Assembly (NCBI GenBank): GCA_018105865.1 | Contig: CM030862.1 | Location: 8,636,079-8,700,078, forward strand | Reading direction: 5' to 3' | Length of the DNA: 64,000 nt | Origin: Metaphire vulgaris | Taxonomy: Eukaryota; Annelida; Clitellata; Crassiclitellata; Megascolecidae | Shown here: positions 12,139 through 24,509 of the stretch, piece after piece | How positions within the stretch are numbered: position 1 is the stretch's first letter | How the letters are laid out: each line of letters starts with the position of its first letter | Position numbers and translations under genes: made by a program | Notes under the pieces: model-generated | The model's input: only the letters and a program-made list of their open reading frames with translations | Told to the model about the DNA's origin: nothing | The model's database searches: none

Positions 12139-12292
12139 TTATTTCTCACTAAATGCAGAAAAGCACACATGCATGCAAAAGACAAACCGAATGCAATACA
12201 ATGCAAACAGGTTTGCCAATGCCAAGACACAAAGACAGAAAATTTTACATAGGTATATAACTTGCATATTTAGCAAACTTACACATGTCTTC
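11661..12292. other. non-coding, (AT)n at 12106-12136
   Basis: No gene was recognised. A short inverted match CCCCTTAACTG (11951) / CAGTTAAGGGG (12013) can form a hairpin about 70 bp long and may mark a small MITE. A perfect AT tract follows. Confidence 0.4.
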
Positions 12293-12628
12293 AGGGCTCA
12301 TCCACAAATGACGTAACGCGCCTATTGGGAGAGGGGTTACAGTGACGACCTAAATTTTTTTAACGACCTTTTTTTGCTTGTCAGGGTATTTGGAGAGGGA
12401 AAAATACAAGGATGACCTTTTTTCCTTGTCAGAATGTTTGGAGAGGGAAAATAGAAGGATGAATGACACTTTTTGCTTGTCAAGACTTTTCGGAAGACAA
12501 AAGGGGGTCGGCCCGTTGTGTTACGTCATATTTTACTGGAGGTCTGACTTTTTGTTACGTCGCATTACGCAGGGGAGGTGTCAGAAAGTGCCAAAATCGC
12601 GTAACGACATTTATGGACGACCCCTCAA
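12293..12628. mobile_element. MITE with GGGnTCrTCCAyAAATG ends
   Basis: GGGCTCATCCACAAATGACGTAACGC at the left is the inverse of GCGTAACGACATTTATGGACGACCCC at the right, about 336 bp apart. Internal copies of TTTTTGCTTGTCAG recur. This end sequence is widespread among animal DNA transposons; a short TCA may be the target duplication. No transposase. Confidence 0.75.
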
Positions 12629-13440
12629 TATCTCGTATACTATCAAACACAGAATGATATAGTGCCAATTGTCCAGAAACTTTCCATGGTCAAAATATAT
12701 TTATAGGAGATGCGCTATATGATTTCACAGCCACATTGCATCACTTGACTACTAACATTATGTCGGAAACACAAGGCCTAGCGTAGACTAGTATAATTGA
12801 GAGCTATAGAGGGTGGCTAAAGTCAGTGCATGCATTCTGTTAACGCCCAGGGTTCTGTGCGTAGAATAGAAAATGAGAATTATTCACTCTGCTTTCAGAA
12901 CTGCGGAATAATTGATGCGTTGGTCGCCAACCGTAATAAATTTCGTACTTAAAACGCGATTTATCCGGCAGGAGTTGAGGCATATGATGCTATTGATAGA
13001 TCAGCTGGGTAGATTTCCGACCAACGCGTGATCGCAAAGCGTTTGCAAATGATTCTGAACGACTCTCAGCAGACTTCGTCTAAACAGCTCCGGAACGCCT
13101 GTGCATACGTACTTCGAAAATGTGTCATAATACTTTAATATAATTCAATTATCTGCTATTTCTACGCGTCTATTCGTCGCGAACTTTGAACCCGTCAAAG
13201 TAGCATCGGTGATATTTTTACCTGCTGCGATGTTAATATTTTGTTTGCCGGGCGGAACCTTTGACGCATTTTCCCGGTAAATTAATGGATATTCGCCTCT
13301 TGCGTTCTCAGCTAGGCAGTCAGTCACCAGCCGGAGCCACAAAGAGAGGTCGGAGGTCAGCTGGCAGACGATAGGGAGAGTGAATGGAACAACTTATCCC
13401 AGTCTCACATAAAAGTCTTCATCCCGTTATGTCGATAATA
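12629..13440. other. no recognisable feature
   Basis: Unique, moderately AT-rich intronic sequence between Ig exons 1 and 2. No domain, RNA or TIR was seen. Confidence 0.4.
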
Positions 13441-13512
13441 TTAATAATAATAATAATAGTAGTAATAGTAGTAATAATAATAATAGTAATAGTAATAGTA
13501 ATAGTAGTAGTA

Positions 13513-13604
<92 letters not shown>
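13441..13604. repeat. (TAA)n/(TAG)n microsatellite
   Basis: An imperfect TAA/TAG tract changes into a pure TAA tract of about 30 units, inside the intron between Ig exons 1 and 2. Confidence 0.95.
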
Positions 13605-13607
<3 letters not shown>

Positions 13608-13943
13608 GTGGCATTATTATTCATGGCATCTGACCAATTGACGCGAGTCAATACTATCGCGCGGACCTTTGCATTAAATTTTTAGATCAGACCGCGTTCT
13701 CTCGATTCCTCTTTATTATTATGCACTTCCTATTGCTTTTCAAGTCTTCGCAACGTCTTCACGGCGATAGAAACTATCTTCCCTTTTGTCATAGAAAACA
13801 AACCAGGATGGCTTCATTTTCACGTATGCGATTAAGTTCTGTTGCCATTTGCTGACTGAAAGACAAACAATGAGATTACACAGCAAGAACATGTTGTGAA
13901 TGAAGGGACTGGTGGAACATAGGGGTTCCCACACAGAGCAGAT

Positions 13944-14297
<354 letters not shown>

Positions 14298-14363
14298 TTG
14301 TTGGATACTAGACAGAGTAGAGTCAACTGGCAAATGAGAACAGTGTTGGGATATAATAAAGGA

Positions 14364-14686
14364 CAGTGGCGTAGCCAGGATTTTCCGAAGGAGGGGTTAC
14401 GAACGACCATTTCCCAACTTCGGGAAGCCCTGACACGAAAAAATGGTCGTCACTTATTACTTTCATTGGTTCCCTATGGCTAAGTTAACTATATTGTAAT
14501 ATAGTTATACAGTATGAGCGCGGACAGCCTATACAACTATAATAATATTTTGCATCTCTTTTCTTGTTTGCTACCCTAAACCCGATTTTGGCGCCCCTCC
14601 GCCCACTGAATAATAATACGCAATAAAACAATTTTGGTCGGCCAGCCAAGGGGGCTTCAACCCCAACCCCCCGGGCAACGCCACTG
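14364..14686. mobile_element. hAT-like MITE, CAGTGGCGTAGCCAGG type
   Basis: It starts CAGTGGCGTAGCCAGGAT and ends CGGGCAACGCCACTG. Flanking octamers ATAAAGGA and ATAAATGA match at 7 of 8 positions. The 323-bp element is non-coding and lies 270 bp before Ig exon 14954. Confidence 0.8.
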
Positions 14687-14953
14687 ATAAATGAGATGCA
14701 AACGGGAGCAATATTACAGAATTAACGTGGGGACATTCCGTACTTGTGTCGTTTTGATCGGCTGTACGTTACATCGCCATACATGAAAGACGTCCAGTTT
14801 ATAGTTTATGTGGATAAGTTGATTTTCAACGAAAATATAGCACCGGTTAGGCTTCAAAGGTTTGGCTCTTCGAACCGAACCGTCACGCACGACTCGGCGG
14901 TCGTCACGCACCGACGATCCACAGATGTTGCCGCCGAATGTTTCTGTGTTCAG

Positions 14954-15167
14954 GTGACGTGGAAGAAACGTGACCAGATCCATCCGCTTACCATCGGACA
15001 CTTTCCGTTCGCTCCGGACACACGGATCGGCGTCGACTACAACCAGCGACTGAACGAGTGGAGTCTGGTCATCCAGGACGTCCGACCGATGGACGACGGA
15101 ACCTACCAGTGTCAGATCAGCACCAAGAACCACCACGACACCTACGACATCCAGCTGAACGTCAAAA
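14954..15167 (+). CDS. Ig-domain protein, exon completing Ig1
   Basis: The exon follows the acceptor TGTGTTCAG and opens in phase 0 with VTWKKRDQIHPLTIG: the tryptophan of the Ig core and the Dpr-like WxRKRDxxILTxG pattern. The second half reads EWSLVIQDVRPMDDGTYQCQ, the classical D-x-G-x-Y-x-C of strand F, and ends DIQLNVK. Together with 9139-9293 it makes one complete V-type Ig domain. The donor AGTAAAT gives phase 1, which the next exon accepts. A C-run and an (AC)n tract begin directly after the donor. Confidence 0.88.
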
Positions 15168-15270
15168 GTAAATGCCCCCCCCCACACACACACACGCACA
15201 CACACACTCCTCAACGCATCGGAAGTTTATCTAACGCTTAAACATGAAATGGCAGCTGAGCGGCTTATAC

Positions 15271-15546
<276 letters not shown>

Positions 15547-15665
15547 AATCAGAAACTGATTGCGGTGGCATATCGTACCAAGTTTAGGCCTTCTACCTCA
15601 CAATACAAAGATAAGTTTCGAGATTGGCAGACGGAGTATATAAAGTATGCGGTTTCCCTTCACAG

Positions 15666-15950
15666 ATATCCAAGTGTCCGGGGAGGAGTACATCGAGCAG
15701 GGCGGACGCATCCAGTTGGTGTGCAACGCCACCGGAAAACCGGAACCGCCGCGCGACGTGGAATGGTTCAAGGGACTCGACCGGATCCAGTCGGACGCTA
15801 AGAGGCGCGTCATTATAACGAAGAAGATCGAGACGAAAGAACTGGTCAGCGTTCTCGTCATCCAGGACAGCCGACCCGCAGACGCCGGTAACTACACCTG
15901 TCTGTCGTCGAACCAGGAGTCCGGAACAATCACCGTTCGTGTTCTTAACG
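15666..15950 (+). CDS. Ig-domain protein, Ig2 exon
   Basis: The acceptor TTCCCTTCACAG and phase 1 entry fit the preceding exon. The exon encodes a whole I-type Ig domain: IQVSGEEYIEQGGRIQLVC with the first cysteine, ATGKPEPPRDVEWFK with the core tryptophan, then IQDSRPADAGNYTC with the second cysteine, ending TVRVLN. It closes with a consensus donor GTAAGA in phase 1. Two Ig domains match the Dpr layout; IgLON, DIP and lachesin relatives have a third, which may be on an exon outside this window. No anchor exon could be identified downstream. Likely role by family: heterophilic neuronal recognition at the cell surface. Confidence 0.88.
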
Positions 15951-16302
15951 GTAAGAACGGTAACTACGCCCTTACGGGGACTGACCGTTAATTATGTCAA
16001 CAGTTTTAGGACAATTTTTGACCCCTTTCCCAATTGTCAACAACTGTCAACTTTCAGTGATCCCCAATAATTATGTTCAAAAGTTTTGGGCTGGGAGGGG
16101 ACGTCTCAACGGTTCTGATTTCGGGGGTTTGCTAATGTCACGCTGCCTTAGAGGTCGCATGACATTTTTTGTCAGATCTGCCAGTGGACAATGCGGACTT
16201 TGCTCCCAGCAAATTCTCACAAAATTTTAAAAAAATTAAGTGGCCTAAAACCCTCATCTACTTCTTTCTCTTAGATTTACAGTATTTTCCGTCTCTTCCG
16301 TC
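15951..16302. other. no recognisable feature
   Basis: Intronic or downstream sequence after the Ig2 donor. GTCAACAGTTTTAGGACAA and related phrases are loosely repeated, perhaps a decayed MITE. No exon was seen. Confidence 0.35.
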
Positions 16303-16640
16303 ATAATCATCGTCGTCATCATCATCGTCGTCGTCAGCATCATCGTCATCACCACCATCACTATCATCATAAACAGAATCGACATCATCATCATAGTTAC
16401 CATGATCGTCGTCACCATCGTCATCATCATCACCATCATCAACAACAGCACTATCACCATAATCGTCATCGTCATCATCTCGTCGTCATCACCACCATCA
16501 CCAGAAGCGACACCATCACCATCATTATCATCATCATCATCATCTTTACCATCATTGTCGTCATCATCAGCAGCAGCATCGTCATCATCGTCGTCGCCTT
16601 CACCATCACCATCATCATCAGCAGCAACACCACCACTACC
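16303..16640. repeat. imperfect (ATC/GTC/ACC)n tract
   Basis: A 340-bp tract of interrupted CAT, CGT and CAC triplets. The Asp/Met-rich reverse frame and Ser-rich forward frame are by-products. Confidence 0.9.
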
Positions 16641-16813
16641 ACTTGGTTGGAATATAGTCCTCACACGGCTGTTCAGGAAAGTAAAGCCGCTTCCAAAGAC
16701 AAATAAATGCAACGCTTCGACAGCCAATCCAATTATATTTGTCAATGGATACTAGAGTGCTGAGCATATGCAGTGACAGGTCATTTTAAGGTCGTAGATA
16801 CCGAAGAGTCATT

Positions 16814-17115
16814 TTCAGTGGCGGTTCCAATAACTCTTGGTGAGGGGGGATGCAATGAATTTTTAGGAAGATCCCGCCAATTGCCAGGGGAATTATATGT
16901 AAATGGTTTAGAAGAAATCTGTAGATTTGATTTATTAAATATAATGTTCAGAATTGACAATGTATATATAAGCCATTTTAGTCTGGTTGTACAAAGTCAT
17001 AGTGCAAAATCGAGTTTTCTATTGCTGGAAGAGAATTTCTCGATTACATTGTCTATGGATATGTCCAATTGTCCATATCTTTGTGGATATACTTCATATA
17101 CATCAAGGCTAATCC
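16814..17115. repeat. dispersed repeat B, copy 2
   Basis: It begins CAGTGGCGGTTCCAATAACT and follows 1421-1715 closely throughout, including TAGGAAGATCCCGCCAATTG and GTCTGGTTGTACAAAGTCAT. The two copies lie in the same orientation about 15.4 kb apart. Confidence 0.75.
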
Positions 17116-17849
17116 GTTCAGATTGAAGATACTGAAGAGTCATTTTGTTCATCAGTGAAATTTTTATAGGTCGATGACCAGACATATTGTCAGAACAGCA
17201 AAATGTTTCTTCAGATAAATTGTTAAGTAATATCTTTGAAATCAATTATGTCGTTATTTTATCAAGCTTGCATTTCTTATAGCTTTTTCTCTAATGATAA
17301 ATTAATGAAGCTCTAGTACGGTAGATTATTATGCCATTTTTATCATGCAAGCGTCAGTTTCTCAAAATTAAGTTTTGTTTAAGGCATAGGCTACACTCGC
17401 TGTAGATAAACTAGCTAGAATGTGAGATATTCGTCTTTGAATTTCCATAGAGTAAAGATCCGACGCGGTAAGAAATCGTTCTTCGCTGACTCCTAGCAGA
17501 TCACTGGATTAATTTGCTTTGATATCTACGCCTCAAAGGCAGTTAAAAAGTGTCAAGGTTTGATAAGTAAATTGACGATATCCACAGAGGATACATGGCA
17601 TCCAGGTGTCACGCAAACGGTCGTGTCGACTGGAAATGCCGGCCAGAAACGACATGACGGCTTATCAGGCGGTTGAAGAGACGCTTGTAGACTGCGGCTA
17701 TACGTGAATGACTGCGAATAGAATAGCTGGCATTCTGCTTGTCTTTACAAAGCCTTCGTAGCCAAATACGATAGAATTTCGTGACGTTGCATTTCTATCT
17801 CCTATTAGAGATAAAATTATGAAGAACTAAAATATTACGAAGAACTGAA
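17116..17849. other. no recognisable feature
   Basis: Unique sequence without a supported exon, RNA or repeat boundary. Confidence 0.4.
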
Positions 17850-17894
<45 letters not shown>

Positions 17895-17970
17895 CCAGGA
17901 CAATTTATATAGCGCTGTACGCATGGTTTGAAATCCAAAATCAAAAGCGCTTTGACACCGCTGACATGTC
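17850..17970 (-). mobile_element. LINE 3'-UTR with (ATT)n tail
   Basis: An ATT tract (17850-17894) followed by ATATAGCGCTGTA and AAAAGCGCTTTGACAC matches the 3' untranslated segment of the LINE ends at 21618 and 30450, in the same orientation. The coding part is missing. Confidence 0.6.
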
Positions 17971-18174
17971 AATGAAGGTCAGAAGGTGGCGATGTTAAAA
18001 TCCACTGTGATGATGGAAAGAACTTTGCTGCAGTGAAGAAGTCCGGCGCAAAGTCTAATAAAGTTTAATGTATGCTGTTTTGGCATTGTACAGTGTATAC
18101 TGCTAATTGTGCGTTTTTGTAGAATCTGTAGTGAACAAACGGAAGTTGGAACAAACAGAGGGCTGAATGAGCAG

Positions 18175-18222
18175 CAGTGATTTTCAACACAAGAAAAATC
18201 CTACTAAACCAATTGAAACCCA

Positions 18223-18309
<87 letters not shown>
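18175..18309. repeat. dispersed element end with (ATT)n
   Basis: The leader CAGTGATTTTCAACACAAG...ATCCTACTAAACCAATT recurs before ATT or AGT tracts at 7306 and 13944 and, inverted, near 20620. About 29 ATT units follow. Confidence 0.7.
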
Positions 18310-18310
<1 letters not shown>

Positions 18311-18720
18311 GCTTGTTGTCAATTCAAGATATCAATAACAGAGACCAAAATGAAATTCTACAAAAACTTTAATAAACTCGTACAGCAAGAGCAAATCCTC
18401 ATCCGCTACAGTAAGTTGATATGTGTTGGCTTACTCCAAACGTATTGTCTACCTATTATATTATATGTTGCTGAAGCCACTTGTCCGAACTTGAGCACTT
18501 TAAACAATTTGGATCGATTGATACAGCAAGCTGTGTGCAAAATCTTTGATGTTTATGATAAAGTTAACAATTGACTGTGTTTGTGAAATGCTTGGATTGA
18601 ATCCAATACATTATATTGTTAAGAATCGTCAACACTCTTTTACACTTCGGTTCTCTAAGAAACCACTTTATTTTGTCAACTGTATAATAACAGAATGTGT
18701 AAAATTATTAGTTGAATGAT
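18310..18720 (+). mobile_element. CR1-like LINE reverse-transcriptase C-terminal fragment
   Basis: The frame to 18574 contains LLQTYCLPIILYVAEA and NNLDRLIQQAVCKIF, the thumb and C-terminal pattern of CR1-type LINE polymerases. After a stop, a decayed continuation can be followed to about 18720. It is truncated at the 5' side by the ATT tract and is not functional. Confidence 0.7.
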
Positions 18721-18724
18721 GATG

Positions 18725-18773
18725 GAAAGAATTATTATTATTATTATTGTGTATAAGATAGTCCAGATAGCCC

Positions 18774-18807
<34 letters not shown>

Positions 18808-18900
18808 TTATTATTGTATTATTGTTTTTATTATTTGATTACTTAACTGTATAAACTTGTTAGTTAATTAATTAATAAAGTTTTTTTGACAGAATCTGTA
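18725..18900. repeat. AT-rich trinucleotide tracts
   Basis: Short (ATT)n tracts at 18730 and 18776 with degenerate TTA/TTG sequence between, following the LINE fragment. Confidence 0.7.
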
Positions 18901-20545
18901 GCTAAGACGCTAAGGCTTCGGTAAAATTAAGAATCAACGGCCGCCTGAAAAGAGTGAGAAGTTTATAAACCGGCAAGAAAAGCCTTCGGTCTTTACAAGT
19001 AGAGAAACCGCTGAAAGACCGTCGCCTGTTTGACAAGGCTGCGCAGACGGCGGCTTGGCTTGACGAAGGGAACAGGCGGTTGGAGCGATTATTATAGTCG
19101 ATGCGTACGCCTGAACACTGGCGCCCGGACTACCAGGGTGGTTATTAGGGTTGGGCCGTAGACGGGGTCGCTTACCACCGATAACGACGACACTGCCTTA
19201 GGTCCTGCTCTGACGGCATCTAGGCGGATTACAGCTTGAAATTCCGCCTAAAGAGCGGCGCCCGGGGAACAAGGTCCTGGCGATGCGCGTCGCCGTCAAT
19301 TCGCCGCCGCCGACGACGCCCGGGGTGGGAGTTATCTGACGGATAAAACGCGTAGAGGGGACATTTGGGAGCGAGAAAGGGCTGGTTCTAAAAATCGAAA
19401 ATCTCCGAAATATGGGAATTTATGTAGCCCGCGTCACCAGGCGGACGCAGGCGGCTGTTGAACAGAGTCCGCTTGAGACGCGAGCCCATCTGGCAGGAAT
19501 TGCCGCGCCGCTTCGTAGACTAAGCCCCTGACCACCGCTAACGTAAACGTTAGACAGGTCCCTACTTTTTCCTATTGACGGCAACTACGCGGAAATACAG
19601 ACTACAGACGGAAAATCCGTATGCCCGTGTTTCAAAACTCTGAAAATTGTCAGTCACTAACATATATGTCGCTCCGCTTATACCACTTGTCCGAATTTGG
19701 AGCCCGTTTAAACTAAAGCTTAATTTGACGATCAAAGACTATCGATTGCAGTTCCTGTGCGCAAGTTATTGTGGCTGCCGGAAATCTTTGTCCGTGTTAC
19801 CAGTGTTGCCACTTAGCCATTGTTGTCATTGTTGCTTGGTTTATTAAATAAATAAAAATAAACCTATAAAGGCAAGTTGTGTTCGTGTCTTTGAAAGTCG
19901 CTGTGACGCCGGAGTCTCAGCGCACCGTCTGAAGGTGAGCCTTGGCTGTGAAACCACCTGAGGTCACGTTTGCCCAGGAGGTCAACTGAGTATAATAACA
20001 GACGCCCGCCTGTCGTAAAGGCGCGGGGAGAAGTTTGTGAATCGACGGCTGAGAAAATGGATGTCCATTCAGGCACGGATAACCTTGGATGGTGAAAGCG
20101 TGAGGAAGCAAAGAGACAACGCCGCCTGTCTATAAGAGAGCGGAAGACGGTCAGATTACCGAGAATGAAAGACGTGGGGCCAAGTCGAAGCCAGAGACCA
20201 GGAATACCTTAGAAATCGCTTAAGGCGCCGAGACCAAGCGGTGGCCAGCGATAAGAGGCATGATTAAAGGGTCTTCGGACGAGGCCGGGGCCAGAACGGA
20301 TAGAGAGTCAGAGGAGGAAAATGAGAATTATTAGCGGCCGTCCTCAGTGTGCGGCCTGCCCGGCAGCCGCGGACATTATGTTATTACGCCGCCGATCAGG
20401 CAGAGTCGGCGGCTGATGGCGATCGGGAGACCGAGCGGGCGTTGGGGCCGCCCGACCGCCGGCCGCGCTACGAGACCGCGAGCCGCCGGGGTCGCCACAA
20501 TATAGCCTATGTAGCATATGCTATAGCAGTCGAGACACAAGTTTA
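18901..20545. other. GC- and CpG-rich non-coding stretch
   Basis: Sequence here is markedly richer in CGG/CCG than its surroundings, with peaks at 19040-19320 and 20280-20500. Short open frames have no recognisable domain and no conserved start. Composition fits a promoter-associated CpG island, a conserved regulatory block or a decayed GC-rich repeat. No TATA box, exon or RNA can be shown. A neighbouring gene's untranslated first exon is possible. Confidence 0.4.
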
Positions 20546-20674
20546 ATCACGCAATAATGATATAATAGCATTAATAGTAATATTAGAGTAAAAAATAAGA
20601 ATAGTAATAAGTAGTTTTTCAATGGTTTAGTAGGATCTCTTCTGTGTTAAATATACTTGAATCTCTTTGCTAGA

Positions 20675-20750
20675 ACAGGGTGGCGCAAAAACCGGACTAT
20701 ATTAAATGCAAACCTAAATGTGACTAGTTCGGTTTTTTGCGCCACCCTGT
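20675..20750. mobile_element. short palindromic MITE (ACAGGGTGGCGCAAAA ends)
   Basis: A 76-bp element with 22-bp inverted ends, ACAGGGTGGCGCAAAAACCG and its inverse, around a 30-bp core containing TTAAATGCAAACCTA. End sequence and size resemble mariner-type MITEs. Decayed relatives with the same core are at 57813 and 58263. Confidence 0.8.
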
Positions 20751-20904
20751 AGAGCTGTCATGGTACCAGTTTGTCCAAAGGTTTATTGATGCTGAAACCG
20801 AAGCATAACAAGTCACCTGTATAATTACTATTCATTTTATCTAACCCTGCTCTCAATTGGGAGCCCGTTTTCTTCTCGTATTCTGTGAATGTGACACGGC
20901 AGTG

Positions 20905-21098
20905 CAGTGGCGTAGCCACGGGAGGGGGTTGGGCGTCAAGCCCTCTCCTCTCCTCGCTCAAAAAATTTTCGATATATTCCCATGCAATCTTTATTTTTTG
21001 AGGCGATTTTTGACGATTTTGGGGGTGAAAACCCCCATTGGCGGCTATCGACGACCTTTTTTCAAAACCATCTTTCGGAAATTCTGGCTACGCCACTG
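20905..21098. mobile_element. hAT-like MITE, CAGTGGCGTAGCCACG type
   Basis: Ends CAGTGGCGTAGCCACGGG and TTCTGGCTACGCCACTG are inverted. Both flanks carry the perfect octamer CGGCAGTG (20897-20904 and 21099-21106). The perfect duplication suggests a recent insertion. Confidence 0.88.
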
Positions 21099-21106
21099 CG
21101 GCAGTG

Positions 21107-21588
21107 AATACCACGACTATGGGTCTGTGATTATTCTGGCTATCAATGCAATGGATATCAGACCGTCTCCTGAAATAGAAGATAATATTGATGGGAATTA
21201 CTCTGGTTCTTGACAATATGATTAGCATTCATTTATTCCATCTAAGACTGTTACGAAGGAGTGATCGTCTCTGCTGTTCTCAATCGATTGATTGAGATCA
21301 AGGAAGATGCTTTGGACTTTAGCAATCTCAATCAATCAATCTCATTCGTCCATCGTTCTGACATTTTCAATGGTATGCAATGAATCCATAGTTTGGATAG
21401 ACAATTAAGTTTAATTCGACGAAGATTTTGGCATTTTCCATTAATAGACCTACTAAGTAATTCTTGTGTACTTTTTGTAGCGCCAGCGAATCTAGAGAAA
21501 CTCTGTAAGTATATCTTCGCCTAAATAATGCTACGTTTTTATTTATTGCTTTTATTATACGAAGATCGTGTTGGATGATAATGATGAT
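21107..21588. other. no recognisable feature
   Basis: A short inverted pair around CAATCGATTGATTGAGAT and CAATCTCAATCAATCAATCTCA (21280-21345) may be a small decayed foldback. Nothing else was seen. Confidence 0.35.
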
Positions 21589-21589
21589 G

Positions 21590-21621
<32 letters not shown>

Positions 21622-21814
21622 CAGACAACTTCTATAGCGCAGTAAGCATAGCTTAGGCTAAAAACAAGAGCGCTTTGACACGTGTCACTTATATGCGATG
21701 TTAAATAAGTGTGTTTTTAGGTTCGTTCTGAAAGTCTCAACAGAGTCAGAATTAGTCACACAGTCTGGCAGAGAGTTCCACAGGAGCGGGTTGATGATGA
21801 TGATGATGATGATG

Positions 21815-21871
<57 letters not shown>

Positions 21872-21885
21872 CGCTTTATTAGCAC
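21589..21885 (-). mobile_element. CR1-like LINE 3' end with ATT tail
   Basis: The reverse frame ends LLWNSLPDCVTNSDSVETF followed by RTNLKTHLF and a stop, the diagnostic C-terminus of CR1/Nimb-like LINE polymerases. Its short 3'-UTR (AAAGCGCTCTTG, GCGCTATAGAAGTTGTCTGA) is followed by (TAA)n, seen as ATT on the + strand at 21589-21621. The 5' truncation point lies at a second TAA tract (21795-21869). Confidence 0.8.
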
Positions 21886-22397
21886 AGGTTTTGATACTTA
21901 ATGGTACTCCAAAAATCCGCAGAAACCCAAAATTTAATCATTCCAGAGATAATGCAGAGATAATATTACTTTGCTGAGGAGAAACAGCTGTTTCGTCTCG
22001 TTCTTCCCTGTCTCTTTCATATTTTTCTCTTTCTCTCTCCTTCTGTTTTGTTTTTATCTCCATAGCACGAGATATTGGAACAATGCGACAAACTATGGAG
22101 AATAGAATATATTCGATGAGATAGATTAGATACAGTATATTAGATAACTTTCGTGGACTCACATATAAATCTGGACTCTAGACAATCTAGGGTTTGGCGG
22201 GTTGTATGCAGGTGAGATTCAGTTCGTTATGGAAATGGAGAATTTTAAACTATAAACAGCACTCGGTCCTGTATATATCATGGTTCACTTGTCAGGCATA
22301 GTTGACTTCTGGAGAAAATTATGACGATTTCAAGGCCACAGAAACCTAGATCCAGTTAACAATTTAAAATTAGCTCCAAGAGTGAATTATGCGGCAT
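21886..22397. other. no recognisable feature
   Basis: AT-rich sequence with a CT/GA-rich patch near 22000. No gene or repeat border was recognised. Confidence 0.35.
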
Positions 22398-23040
22398 ATT
22401 GTGGCGAACCGGGCCTATCGAGGTTCCTACACCTCCTAAACTCAAGATGGCTCCGCCCGGTTCGACGCACACGGGGTTATGACTCACTCTAAGGCACGTG
22501 GTCGTTCGTCTTAGCTTTTTGGCTAAGATCTCAGGCTCTCTTGCTACCACCTGTCACTACGCGCACTTTACCTGCACTCCGTTCCTATATTCAACACTTA
22601 ATCTCTCTCTCAATGTATCCTCTTTCCTCTCCCTTAACTCTCCGTGCACCTTACTCCTCTCCGTGCACCTTACCTTTCACTGTGCACCTTGCCTCTCGCC
22701 GTGCACCTTGCCTCTCCCCGTGCACCTTACCTCTCCCCGTGCACCTTACCTCTCTCCGCACCTATCGCGCCTCCCTACGCTTAGTACCTCGCACCGCCCT
22801 ACGCTCAGTGCCTCTACAGCACCGCCTTACTCTCAGTGCCTTGCAATGCACCTTCGCACTGCACCTCTCTCAATGCACCTCTCGCAATGCACCTCTCGCA
22901 ATGCACCTCTCTCACTGCACTTTCGCAATGCACCTCTCGCACCTATATCTCAAGGGTGCTTTCTTAACCTTGGGGTGCACTCTTCCTACGGGTGCATAGG
23001 GTGCATAGGGTGCATAGGTGCATAGTGCACTATCCTTATA
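22398..23040. repeat. GCACCT-based minisatellite in a possible LTR-like segment
   Basis: From about 22640 a 19-bp unit (GTGCACCTTACCTCTCCCC) repeats five to six times. From 22860 a 14-bp unit (AATGCACCTCTCGC) follows, then GGTGCATAG repeats near 22990. The hexamer TGCACC is common to all. The leading TGTGGCGAACCGGG at 22398 resembles Gypsy LTR starts, and a TATA-like TTATATAGA is at 23045. No matching 3' end, TSD or internal domains were found. Confidence 0.5.
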
Positions 23041-23630
23041 TGCACTTATATAGACCTTCTTACCATCACACGCCGCCTTGGCCATCGGTCCTGATCTATG
23101 GCAGAACCGGCTATTTATACGATTTCTGCCGCATGCACTCATCCTGCTAGCTCACACTCATCACCGCTCTCTAATTGCTGCGCGCCATTCACTAATCGTC
23201 TACCACTCAGCCAATCTTTCCTTTATGCAATCTATTATTATTATATTGGGCCTGATTACCTATGCGGGCGGCTACCTGTCAAAGGATTAAGCTCATGAAT
23301 TATTAATGGATCACTTGCGTCTATTGCTACTAAGGGTCCTACGCTATTATCTAAATTCGCTACACCATGTAGGATGGAAATGGTAATGAACTTCAGCTGA
23401 ATGTCTTTGTACATGTAAAATATAATTACACTTGCGAAAGCACTATAGTATCTCAGAATCTGAACAACCCCAAGGTGGTTTCATTGTCTTTTCCATGTAA
23501 TTGCGTTAATTCGACTTTTAAACTTCTGCAAACTTCAATCACCTACATTTATATCCTGTATATGCAAACGTGCATTGACTAATAAATTATACCGACTCGA
23601 TTGGAATACTGACGATTGGGGCCAGAATAG

Positions 23631-23693
<63 letters not shown>

Positions 23694-24509
23694 GCCCAAT
23701 GAATCTTTCTGCTGGTCTTCGTATATCATTCAAAAATGCTCATCAGCAATAAATAAGGCTATCGTTACATTATTGCCGCTTTTCGATAAACTTACATCGT
23801 TATTGTTTTCATTTTAGCTCCCTTCCGAGACCGAAACTCCGGCGGATTCATATTATCTTCGAGAAAGAATTCCAGTCCCCTTTCAACGACATCTCGCTAC
23901 CCAACGACTTTCTTTGTCCTTAACTCTTTCATTTCCGTATGGCTGATAAGGTAGCAAGAAAGATGTGTTCAACTTTTGAATCGAAGGATCGTCTATTTAT
24001 CTGGTGGCTTACAGCCTAAAATGCCATTCCACTGCAACGTCGCCGAAGAGTTGGTCTTGAAATAATGTTCTGCAGAATCTTTGCCTGAACTTTATACAGA
24101 TATTTCCATTTTCTGACTTAATTTACAATCATAATGTATATTCAGTATAGAAGTCGACGCATGCTTCAGTGAAAACGTGGAAACGTGCCTGACTTGTAAC
24201 GTTATCCCTGCATCTATAGAGCAGCATTTCTCACCTCCAATGAGTCAATGAATTTAAACAACGCATTATTATAAAATCATCAGTGGTCAGCTTTTCAACT
24301 AGACAGCGGGGACTCCAGCGACTTCCATCCCCAAAATATTCGAACATCTGTGGCTAAAATCAGTGTTTTTTCAGTGGGAATGCACGGGAACGGCGTTCCA
24401 GCGCCTTTTTCCAGATTCTCTTATATATACAGCTAAGGTCCAGCAAGCGGAATCAGCTAATCGTGCCTCCACCATCCTCGACTCCTCTATTTGGCGAGAG
24501 ATCTTTTAC
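23041..24509. other. non-coding; (CT)n(CA)n at 23634-23693
   Basis: A CT tract passing directly into a CA tract is the only clear element. No supported exon was found; open frames are short and domainless. Confidence 0.45.

Noticed and set aside
22509..22528. Hairpin TCTTAGC-TTTTTG-GCTAAGA resembling the 5' end of U2 snRNA
   Set aside because: Only about 17 bases match the U2 5' region; branch-site-pairing and Sm segments are absent. It could be chance or a promoter-proximal hairpin of an LTR.
22398..23290. Solo LTR of a Gypsy-type element
   Set aside because: TGTGGCGAACCGGG is suggestive, but no CA end with matching 5-bp target duplication and no internal domains were found. Kept only as a remark on the repeat entry.
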